A stretch of DNA of 13,443 bases from CAYLQA01 sp964385695 (GTDB taxonomy: Bacteria > Desulfobacterota > Desulfobulbia > Desulfobulbales > Desulfurivibrionaceae). The position numbers and the translations under genes were made by a program. The stretch is from positions 1 to 13,443 of the forward strand of contig CAYLQA010000066.1 of NCBI GenBank assembly GCA_964385695.1, read 5' to 3'. This document shows, piece after piece, positions 1 through 6,671 of the stretch (its first letter is position 1; each line of letters starts with the position of its first letter). Below the pieces are notes generated by a model, which had not been told where the DNA came from, did not search any database, and saw only the letters and a program-made list of their open reading frames with translations.

Positions 1-10
1 CATAATGCTA

Positions 11-32
11 CCCGCCTAAAGGCGGGGGTTTT
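11..32. terminator. GC-rich hairpin followed by T run at window edge
   Basis: A perfect 6-bp stem (CCCGCC at 11-16, GGCGGG at 21-26) encloses a TAAA loop and is followed by GG and four T. It could terminate a plus-strand gene lying left of the window. It also sits just beyond the 3' end of the minus-strand gene at 101-361, but the T run is on the wrong side for that gene. A second hairpin at the right edge is likewise followed by GTTTAAA, so a repeat or IS200/IS605-type end hairpin is an alternative. Confidence 0.5.
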
Positions 33-100
33 AACCTTTTTACAGAAACAATAAATATTTTTCACATTCGCGTATTTTCGTAGATTTCATGGCTCAATAA

Positions 101-361
101 TCAACTGTAAATAAACACATACTCCCGATCATTAATAATGATCTTTAAGCGGCCGCCGTGATTCTCACCGTACACCTCCCAGCCCGGAGTATCGCCGATC
201 TGGCAGCGTACGCATTGCGGTGAATGCTTTTCCCTTTTGCTGTCCATCCAGGAGATGAGCATCACCTCCTCTTCATCCTGCTCGGCAACCTGTTGTGCAA
301 CGCTGCGGGCCAATTCATAATCAAGCTCAACCCCTGTGATTGAAATCAAAACATCTTTCAT
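101..361 (-). CDS. Small conserved-looking hypothetical protein with a CxxC motif
   Basis: An 86-residue soluble protein without signal peptide or membrane segment. It begins MKDVLISITGVE, has an acidic helix-like stretch (residues about 13-32), a C-V-R-C pair about halfway along, then a GWEVYG / GGRL segment and an aromatic end (EYVFIYS). This alternation suggests a compact alpha/beta fold, and the CxxC could bind metal or be redox active. I do not recognise the family with certainty and assign no function. The start is the ATG at 359-361: GAGGA (369-373 on the minus strand) lies 7 nt upstream. An in-frame TTG at 377-379 would overlap that ribosome site and is rejected. It is divergent from the histidine kinase gene, with 132 bases between the starts. 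Confidence 0.7.
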   Translation of the reverse strand: MKDVLISITGVELDYELARSVAQQVAEQDEEEVMLISWMDSKREKHSPQCVRCQIGDTPGWEVYGENHGGRLKIIINDREYVFIYS

Positions 362-493
362 GCTACAATCCTCAGTCAAAACGCGTCATATCTCTTCCTG
401 TTCATTTCAGACAGGTATACACACACCCTGCACCGCCCATAGAAGCAGAGAAAACAATTACAGGCAAGCAGGGAAAAAGAAACGGGCACCTTT

Positions 494-2857
494 ATGCGTC
501 TGCGCACCATCATCTTCAGTATCCTCTTAGGGCTTGGCATTCTGCCCATTTTGACCCTGGTCGGCGTCAACCTCAGGGACCACATTCAAAAACATGAAAA
601 GGTTGAGCGCCAGCGGACCCTGGCCTGGGCGGAAAGCAACTTTATCACCCTTAACGCCCACCTGACCAGCCTCAAGAAAAGCCTGATCCAGGCTGCCATC
701 ACCCCGAAAACCGTGGCCGAGGCAACCGGTCATAAGATGCCGCTCATGACCAGCCAGGATCACAAAAAACTTGGCGAATTGATCAGCCAACTTCTGGAAA
801 ATGATTCTCACATTATCGAGGTACAGCTTGTTGATTTAAACGGCGATGAAAAGGTACGCCTGGTTCGCAACGATGCGGAACTGCTCGTGCCGCTGCCCGA
901 CGTACATTTGCAAAACTACCAGGACTCCCCCCTGTTTTGGAAAGGCCTCCAGCTTGACGGCTATGAGATGGATGGCCTGTTCAGTGATCCTGACGACAAA
1001 CCCATGCAGGGTCGCCTGACCCTGGTCACCCCGGTTATCGACAGTGATCAATCGCCCATGGGCCTTGTTTTTATGGTGATCGACACCTTTTTGTTTTTGG
1101 CAGCCCATCAAAATGCCTACTGGGTACTGCCGGAGGGAGTAATTATCCATGTCCCGCCCATTCCCATACATAAAACGCAAGGGGGTGATGGGGATTCCCC
1201 TTCCATCACTAAAGGAGATCAGGCATTTGAGGAGTTTGCCAACCTGAAAAGACTCCTTACCAGCCCGCATCCCCTGATGTGGGAAAACCTGGATGGCCGG
1301 AAGATCACATGGCTGCCAGTCGTCTTTAGTGAGAATCTGCCGCCTTCGTTGTGGATCGGCACCCCGGTGGATCGCAGTGCAGCCCAGGAATGGAAGCTGC
1401 AGCTCATCTATAATATTGTCGGCATTGTAGTGATCATCATTCTGGTGGTCGCATTTATTGCCAATACCATCGCCCAGAAAATCGACCGCATAAAAAATGC
1501 AATTTTAACAGGCCTGAATCGCATTCTGACCCAGGGTGAAGAAAACGTAAAATTCGACTGGACCGGCCCGGAAGAGGTGGTCAACCTGGCCGAGGAACTC
1601 ACCACCCTGGCCCAGCATTACACCCTGACCCGTAACCGGCAAAAGGAAGCAGAGGCGGCATTGATGGAGAGTGAGGATAAGTTCCGTAACCTCACCGCCT
1701 CGGCCCAGGATGCAATTGCCATGATGGATAACCATGGAGATATCTCTTATTGGAACGAGGCGGCGGCGGATATCTTCGGTTACACCGAAGAAGAGGCCAT
1801 TGGCAAGCCCATCCACACCCTGATTTCCCCTCGCCTTTCCGAGGCAGGGCAAAAAGAGTCTGCTGCCAGGCGCAAGGTAAGCGATGGCCCCATCCGCGAA
1901 ACCATTGAGTTAATCACCAAACGCAAGGACGGGGTGGAGATGCCCATTGAGCTTTCTCTTTCCGAAGCGCGCATTAAAGATAAATGGCACTCCATCTGGA
2001 TTATCCGTGATATTGCCGAGCGCAAACGGGCGGAGCATGAGACGCAACTCCAGCAGCAGCAACTTATCCAGGCGGACAAGATGATCTCCCTAGGTGTTCT
2101 TATCTCCGGTGTGGCTCACGAGATCAACAACCCCAACAGCATCACCATGCTCAACACCTCGATGCTCCATAAATCCTGGGAGAGCGCCAAACCCATCCTG
2201 GACGATTACTTTGAAGAAAACGGCGATTTTCTCATTGCCGGACTTGATTACTCGGAGATGCGCGACCAGATCCCCAGACTCTTTTTAGAGCTTGAAGACA
2301 GCACCAAACGCATAAAAAACATTGTTCAGGACCTCAAGGATTATGCGCGCCAGGATACCACCCGGCATATGGACGAGGTGGATCTCAACGATGTGGCCAG
2401 CGCTGCCATCCGCCTCAATCAAAACAAGATTAAAAAGACCACCAAGCATTTTACGGCCGAGCTTGCCGACAATCTGCCGCCGATTCAGGGAAACCGGCAG
2501 CGGCTTGAGCAGGTACTGATCAATCTGATTCAAAACAGTTGCGAGGCCTTGACCGGAACTGAAAAGAAAATCGTCTTGAAAACAGAGTATGACAAAGAAG
2601 GCAAACGCATCTCGGTTATTGTCGAGGATGAAGGCTGCGGCATCCCCCAGGAGCTGCTCAACCAGATCACAGACCCGTTTTTTACCACCAAGCGAACTTT
2701 AGGCGGAACCGGGCTTGGCCTTTCCGTTTCAGCTGGTATAGTGAAAGAGCACAATGGCAGCCTGCACTTTGACTCAAAGCCGGATAAGGGCACCAAGGCC
2801 ACGGTTTCTTTCCCGCTGGCAGATGATTCTCAAGATGCACCGCCTGCTGCCGCATAA
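494..2857 (+). CDS. Membrane-bound PAS sensor histidine kinase
   Basis: A 787-residue sensor kinase that should autophosphorylate and pass phosphate to the regulator encoded 39 bases downstream. It has an N-terminal membrane segment (about 5-27), a roughly 275-residue extracytoplasmic region whose later half resembles a Cache-type sensor, and a second membrane segment (about 306-328). A HAMP-like linker, a PAS domain (about 391-510), the phosphoacceptor helix and the ATPase domain follow. The H-box reads G-V-A-H-E-I-N-N-P-N with His542. The ATPase has N-box Asn677 and Asn681, a D-E-G-C-G-I G1 box, D-P-F-F-T-T-K as F-box and GGTGLGL (737-743). All catalytic elements are present, so it looks active. 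The ligand cannot be read from sequence. The start has only a weak purine-rich leader (GGGAAAAAG). Kinases of this HEINNPN type commonly pair with sigma-54 activators, as here. Confidence 0.93.
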   Translation: MRLRTIIFSILLGLGILPILTLVGVNLRDHIQKHEKVERQRTLAWAESNFITLNAHLTSLKKSLIQAAITPKTVAEATGHKMPLMTSQDHKKLGELISQLLENDSHIIEVQLVDLNGDEKVRLVRNDAELLVPLPDVHLQNYQDSPLFWKGLQLDGYEMDGLFSDPDDKPMQGRLTLVTPVIDSDQSPMGLVFMVIDTFLFLAAHQNAYWVLPEGVIIHVPPIPIHKTQGGDGDSPSITKGDQAFEEFANLKRLLTSPHPLMWENLDGRKITWLPVVFSENLPPSLWIGTPVDRSAAQEWKLQLIYNIVGIVVIIILVVAFIANTIAQKIDRIKNAILTGLNRILTQGEENVKFDWTGPEEVVNLAEELTTLAQHYTLTRNRQKEAEAALMESEDKFRNLTASAQDAIAMMDNHGDISYWNEAAADIFGYTEEEAIGKPIHTLISPRLSEAGQKESAARRKVSDGPIRETIELITKRKDGVEMPIELSLSEARIKDKWHSIWIIRDIAERKRAEHETQLQQQQLIQADKMISLGVLISGVAHEINNPNSITMLNTSMLHKSWESAKPILDDYFEENGDFLIAGLDYSEMRDQIPRLFLELEDSTKRIKNIVQDLKDYARQDTTRHMDEVDLNDVASAAIRLNQNKIKKTTKHFTAELADNLPPIQGNRQRLEQVLINLIQNSCEALTGTEKKIVLKTEYDKEGKRISVIVEDEGCGIPQELLNQITDPFFTTKRTLGGTGLGLSVSAGIVKEHNGSLHFDSKPDKGTKATVSFPLADDSQDAPPAAA

Positions 2858-2896
2858 CCTGTTAATTTTGCAATATATATAAGGATACGTTTTTCC

Positions 2897-4312
2897 ATGG
2901 AAAAACAACTTGCCCCATATAGCCCCATCTTACTGGTCGACGACGAAGAGGCGTGGCTGCACAGCTTCAGTCTCACCTTGCGCTCCACAGGGTTCAACAA
3001 TCTCATTACCTGCCAGGACAGCCGCGAGGTCATGGGTATTATTGCTAAGCAGGAGGTAAGCGTCATTGTCCTGGATTTGACCATGCCAAATCTGAGCGGC
3101 GAAGAGCTTTTGCCCCAAATCGTGGAAGAGCATCCCAATACGCCGGTCATCATCATCACCGGCCTTGATCTGGTGGATACGGCAGTGCGTTGTATGAAAT
3201 TGGGCGCCTTTGATTATTACACCAAGGTCACCGAAGAAACACGCCTCATAGCAGGTATCCAACGAGCCATAGAGATCGCCCGTTTGAAAAGGGAAAACGT
3301 TCTGTTAAAGGAGCATTTTCTTGAGGATAAGCTGGATCATCCCGAGGCCTTTGAAAAGATCGTGACCCATAACAAAACCATGCGCAGCGTGTTTCAGTAT
3401 ATGGAGTCCATTGCCGGGACCTGCGAACCGGTGCTGGTTTCCGGTGAGACCGGGGTGGGTAAAGAGCTTATTGCCATGGCCATCCATACCTTGAGCCAGC
3501 GTAAGGGTACGTTTGTGCCGGTGAATATTGCCGGGCTTGACGACACTATGTTTGCCGATACCCTGTTCGGCCATAAAAAGGGCGCCTTTACCGGGGCGGA
3601 CAAGGCACGGCGAGGGCTCATCGATCATGCCAAGGGCGGCACCCTGTTTCTTGATGAAATCGGCGATCTTTCTCCCGCATCACAGATCAAGCTTTTACGC
3701 CTTATTCAGGAAAGGGAATATTTTCCTTTGGGTTCGGACATCCCCAAGCGCACCGATTGCCGCATGATTTTTGCCACCCATCAAAACCTGCAGGATCTCC
3801 AGGAGGCAGGCAGCTTTAGAAAGGATCTCTTTTATCGGCTTAATGCACACCACATCACTATTCCACCACTGCGGGAACGTTTTGACGACCTGCCGCTGCT
3901 GCTCGACCACTTTTTGGGCGAGGCAGGCACAAAGCTCAACAAAAACAAACCAGCCTACCCCAAGGAGCTCCACGCCTTGCTGGGAACCTATAACTTCCCT
4001 GGTAACATCAGAGAATTGCAAAACGTGGTTTTTGATGCGGTAAGCCAGCATAAATCGCGCACACTTTCCATGGATTCCTTTAAGGCCTACATCCGGGCCA
4101 AAAGCCCCAGTCTGGAGGATGAGGCTGTCAACCCAGAAGATACCGCGACACCGTTCTCCTCTCTGGAGCGATTGCCTTCCTTAAAAGAAGCGGGCTACCT
4201 TCTTGTTCTTGAGGCATTGAATCGGGCAGGCGGCAACCAGACCATTGCCGCGGAAATGCTTGGCATTACCCGCCAGGCCTTAAACTGGCGTCTTAAGCAG
4301 ACAGACAAGTAA
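2897..4312 (+). CDS. Sigma-54-dependent response regulator (NtrC/AtoC type)
   Basis: A 471-residue bacterial enhancer-binding protein that remodels sigma-54 RNA polymerase after phosphorylation. The receiver domain (about 1-125) has the V-D-D-E acidic pocket and phosphoacceptor Asp60 in LDLTMPN. The AAA+ domain follows, with Walker A GETGVGKE (183-190), the sigma-54-contacting GAFTGA loop (229-234), Walker B in T-L-F-L-D-E-I-G-D and an arginine-finger region (D-L-F-Y-R-L). A Fis-type helix-turn-helix ends the protein (about 443-471, NQTIAAEMLGITRQALNWRL). It follows the kinase by 39 bases, probably in one operon. A near-consensus sigma-54 promoter with palindromic sites lies just downstream, so the receiver-selenorhodanese genes are its most obvious target (inference). 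Confidence 0.95.
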   Translation: MEKQLAPYSPILLVDDEEAWLHSFSLTLRSTGFNNLITCQDSREVMGIIAKQEVSVIVLDLTMPNLSGEELLPQIVEEHPNTPVIIITGLDLVDTAVRCMKLGAFDYYTKVTEETRLIAGIQRAIEIARLKRENVLLKEHFLEDKLDHPEAFEKIVTHNKTMRSVFQYMESIAGTCEPVLVSGETGVGKELIAMAIHTLSQRKGTFVPVNIAGLDDTMFADTLFGHKKGAFTGADKARRGLIDHAKGGTLFLDEIGDLSPASQIKLLRLIQEREYFPLGSDIPKRTDCRMIFATHQNLQDLQEAGSFRKDLFYRLNAHHITIPPLRERFDDLPLLLDHFLGEAGTKLNKNKPAYPKELHALLGTYNFPGNIRELQNVVFDAVSQHKSRTLSMDSFKAYIRAKSPSLEDEAVNPEDTATPFSSLERLPSLKEAGYLLVLEALNRAGGNQTIAAEMLGITRQALNWRLKQTDK

Positions 4313-4339
4313 GAAAACAAAAGCCCTGTCAACCATTCA

Positions 4340-4446
4340 TTATGGTGCAAAGTTTTTTGCGCATAATTTCATCGTCTCCTTCCTTTTTCACCGCCTTTCC
4401 GCTGTTTCTGATCCTTCCGTAAAATCCGTCAAATCCTTTTGCACCA
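4340..4446. promoter_or_regulatory. Candidate enhancer sites for the sigma-54 activator
   Basis: An imperfect inverted repeat spans 4340-4366: left arm TTATGGTGCAAA, right arm TTTGCGCATAA. A related half-site, TTTTGCACCA, lies at 4437-4446; it is the reverse complement of TGGTGCAAAG in the left arm with one mismatch. They lie about 80-185 bp upstream of the -24 element, the usual range for NtrC-like activators. That the neighbouring regulator binds them is inferred from position and symmetry. The rest of the 286-base gap between the two genes is AT-rich with no gene I can support. Confidence 0.4.
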
Positions 4447-4523
4447 CATCCAACTCAAGCCCCACTCTACAAAACACACAAACAACATCGAAACATCAGG
4501 AAGTTAAACAACAAGCAACAACA

Positions 4524-4539
4524 TGGCATATCGCTTGCA
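4524..4539 (+). promoter_or_regulatory. Sigma-54 (-24/-12) promoter
   Basis: TGGCATATCGCTTGC followed by A matches the family consensus TGGCACG-N4-TTGCW at the key positions. The GG pair and the GC pair are separated by exactly the required 10 bp. Transcription would start near 4550, about 50 bases before the receiver gene and 525 before the selenorhodanese. A sigma-54 activator is encoded immediately upstream, which strongly supports the call. Confidence 0.8.
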
Positions 4540-4598
4540 TATATAAAATATAATCAAAAAGAGAGTGTTGGATTGTAAATTCCGACTTCAAATTATAT

Positions 4599-4988
4599 AT
4601 GGCAAGCAAACACATTCTTCTTACAGAAAACGAGCAAGGCTTACAAAACGTACTCATGCTCATGTTAAAACAGGCGGCATATCAGGTCAGTACAGCCGAA
4701 GGCCCACTTGAGGCAATAGAGATTGTGAACAAGCTTGCACAAACAACCAACGCAATCGATCTTTTTATTACTGACATGGATATCGTCTCTGCAGAGGGGT
4801 GCAAAAAATTTATCGATATGCTCAAACAGGCACATATCTCCACCCCATACCTCGTCATCGCCGAAGATGCAGAGGATGCCATGATCAGCCAACTCATGGC
4901 CCATGGCTGCCGGGCCTGCATCAGTAAGCCGTTTGAACCAACAACCTTAATGGAAAATATAGAGTCCGCACTCAGCGGGAATCATTAA
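4599..4988 (+). CDS. Single-domain receiver (CheY-like) protein
   Basis: A 129-residue stand-alone receiver with no output domain, so it probably works by protein contact or as a phosphate sink. The likely phosphoacceptor is Asp59 in F-I-T-D-M-D and the conserved lysine is Lys110 in S-K-P-F. The usual Asp-Asp metal pocket is replaced by T-E-N-E (residues 9-12), and the usual Thr/Ser switch residue appears to be Ala88, so phosphorylation-coupled switching may be altered. The start is the ATG at 4599. No Shine-Dalgarno precedes it (AATTATAT), and the frame is closed by a TAA at 4551-4553 with no other ATG, GTG or TTG start between. It is the first gene after the sigma-54 promoter, and no terminator is visible before the selenorhodanese 87 bases on, so the two are probably co-transcribed. 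Confidence 0.88.
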   Translation: MASKHILLTENEQGLQNVLMLMLKQAAYQVSTAEGPLEAIEIVNKLAQTTNAIDLFITDMDIVSAEGCKKFIDMLKQAHISTPYLVIAEDAEDAMISQLMAHGCRACISKPFEPTTLMENIESALSGNH

Positions 4989-5000
4989 CGGGTACCATTT

Positions 5001-5070
5001 AAGAGGAGGATAGAAAACAATCTGCAGTCTTTAGGAAGGTAAGGAATAACCCAATTAATACAGGAGGAGA
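5001..5070 (+). promoter_or_regulatory. Leader with three Shine-Dalgarno-like runs before the selenorhodanese
   Basis: Purine-rich runs occur at 5001-5009 (AAGAGGAGG), 5033-5044 (AGGAAGGTAAGG) and 5062-5070 (AGGAGGAGA). The last is correctly placed for the ATG at 5076 and fixes that start. The first two have no start codon at a useful distance. They may be ribosome standby sites or chance; I see no small ORF that uses them. Confidence 0.45.
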
Positions 5071-5075
5071 AGCAA

Positions 5076-6392
5076 ATGGGTTCCAAAAAACTATTACGAT
5101 TTATTCCGGTACTGCTGTTTTCCGCCTTTTTGATTGGCGCGCCGACCGGCAACATGGATGTAGCTCATGCTGCAGACAAGGCTCCGGCAGCTGCCAAGAA
5201 AGCCAAGAACGTCTATAAAGGCAAGGTTCTTGGTAAGTCAAACAAGGCAAAAACCATCTCCATTAAGGTTGGTAAAAAAACCGAGATGGTCAAATTCGAT
5301 GCCAACACCAAGGGTATCGAGCATGCAACAAAGGGCCATGCGGCCATCATCAAGTTTGAGGTGCGCGGTAATGACAAGTACGCCACCGTGGTCAAGCCCA
5401 AACTTGCCAAGCTGCCCAAGGGTGTTACCGAGATGCAGCCCGGTGATCTGGTAAAATTGGTTGCTATGGGGCCTGAAAAAGGCAACTATGCCCTGCTTGA
5501 TGCACGCCCGACCGCCCGTTACCACGAGGGTACCATCCCAACTGCTAAGTCTCTGCCTGTTGGCAAGATGAAAAAAACCGGCGCTACCTACCTGCCCGGT
5601 GACGCCAAGTTAAAAAACACCTTGCTTGTTTTCTTTTGTGGAGGCCCCACCTGAGGCATGTCCACAAAGAACGCCGGTCTGGCGCGCAAACTTGGTTATA
5701 AAAACGTTAAAGTAATGCTCAAAGGTATGCCTGGTTGGAAGAAATCCGGCCAGAGTGTTGTAGCATCTAATAAGCACGTAAAGAAAGGAAACATCATTCT
5801 TATTGATGTGCGCAACAAAGCGCAATACGAAGCAAGTCATATTGCCAGAGCGCACAACATCCCGCTGGCTGACTTGGCTGACAGTGCAGAGGATCTTCCC
5901 AGCGTGAAAAAGGCACCCATCGTTGTATACGGTGCAACAAATGCTGATGCACAAAAAGCCTATAAGATGATCAAAAAACAAGGTGCCAAAAAAGTTTCTG
6001 TATGGTCTGGCGGCATGGCCTCCTGGAAGGGTAACACCGCCGCAGGATCTACTCCGGAAGAGATCACATGGAAGCGTAAGCTTGGCAAGGGTGAGATTTC
6101 TGTTGCCGACTTCATGAAGGCGGTCAACGGCACCTCCAACCAGGTGGTTCTTGACGTTCGAACCCCTGATGAGGTCGGCGATGGTAAATTCAAGGGAGCC
6201 ATGCATATTCCCCTGGATCAAATCGAGGCCCGCATGAGCGAACTGCCCAAGGGCAAAGAGATTTTGGCCCACTGCACCACTGGTGCCAGGGCTGAGATGG
6301 CTGTCCAGGCGATCAAAAAAGCTGGTTACAAATCCCGTTTCGTCGTTGCAGACGTTGAATGTGAAGATGGCGAATGCGAGTTCAGTGAGTAA
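5076..6392 (+). CDS. Exported selenocysteine-containing triple-rhodanese protein (TGA at 5652-5654 read as Sec193)
   Basis: Read through the in-frame TGA, this is a 438-residue exported protein. A signal peptide (1 to about 33, cut near A-H-A/A-D) leads into a lysine-rich, beta-looking region (about 37-115) and three rhodanese-like domains. Domain 1 (about 125-235) has the loop C188-G-G-P-T-U193. Domain 2 (about 238-320) keeps the fold (I-D-V-R, G-G-M-A-S-W) but has Y-G-A-T-N with no cysteine, so it looks inactive. Domain 3 (about 335-425) has H-C400-T-T-G-A-R. The protein ends with C429-E-D-G-E-C434. The case for Sec: both halves are in one frame, and the join runs through a single domain. 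The paralog at 6672-7403 has C-K-G-P-K-C with Cys98 at the Sec position, followed by a matching G-x-S / A-x-x-L-G-Y-x-N-V stretch. A SECIS-like hairpin follows the TGA, and the ATG at 5658 has no ribosome site. Likely role: periplasmic sulfane-sulfur transfer or thiol/selenol redox chemistry (inference). Alternatives are a real nonsense mutation or a TGT/TGC-to-TGA sequencing error. Confidence 0.88.
5662..5695 (+). promoter_or_regulatory. Candidate bacterial SECIS element
   Basis: A stem CGCC (5672-5675) / GGCG (5681-5684) closes a GGUCU loop. An interrupted lower stem is possible: CC (5662-5663) with GG (5694-5695), and AAG (5667-5669) with CTT (5691-5693). The loop begins 21 nt after the TGA, and its first bases GGUC match, from memory, the loop that SelB recognises in E. 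coli fdhF. It lies inside the coding sequence just after the Sec codon, as bacterial SECIS elements do. The stem is short, so folding and comparison with homologues would strengthen the call. Confidence 0.7.
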
Positions 6393-6439
6393 ATTTCTCC
6401 AAAGTTGAGGCAGCCGCGAGCTGTTTCATACCCCCCCTG

Positions 6440-6475
6440 AGCCTTTGCCGGTGTAAGCCGGCAAAGGCTTTTTTT
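6440..6475 (+). terminator. Strong rho-independent terminator after the selenorhodanese
   Basis: A 12-bp perfect stem (AGCCTTTGCCGG at 6440-6451, CCGGCAAAGGCT at 6458-6469) closes a TGTAAG loop and runs into seven T (6469-6475). It ends the sigma-54-driven transcript 48 bases after the selenorhodanese stop and separates it from the second rhodanese gene. Confidence 0.93.
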
Positions 6476-6580
6476 ATACATGCTCCATGTCTGACCTGCC
6501 TGGAAAACCCTTGCTGTGACAATTTGCCGCAGCCCCCATGGCTGTAGCAAAACAACCTAAAAAATACAGAGATTTCCTAC

Positions 6581-6609
6581 TTGCAAACCCTGACTGATAT
6601 CTATAACAT
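6581..6609 (+). promoter_or_regulatory. Candidate sigma-70 promoter for the second rhodanese
   Basis: TTGCAA (6581-6586) and TAACAT (6604-6609) are separated by a 17-bp spacer, downstream of a strong terminator and 62 bases before the start codon. An unused GGAGGGG run at 6621-6627 lies in the leader. The match is moderate, but some promoter is needed here because the previous transcript is terminated. Confidence 0.5.
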
Positions 6610-6671
6610 AAATTTTAGTTGGAGGGGTTCAGCTAAAAAAGGTTCATTTCACATCCGAGCAAGGGGGTCGC

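Noticed and set aside
362..379. TTG start extending the minus-strand small protein by six residues
   Set aside because: The extension would cover the GAGGA ribosome site that correctly serves the ATG at 359-361.
5610..6272. 220-codon minus-strand open frame antisense to the selenorhodanese
   Set aside because: Its sequence is not protein-family-like and arises from codon bias on the plus strand, where the rhodanese motifs are clear.
5658..6392. A separate rhodanese gene beginning at the ATG at 5658
   Set aside because: It has no ribosome site, starts mid-domain directly after an active-site loop, lacks a signal peptide, and is in frame with the upstream exported half across one TGA.
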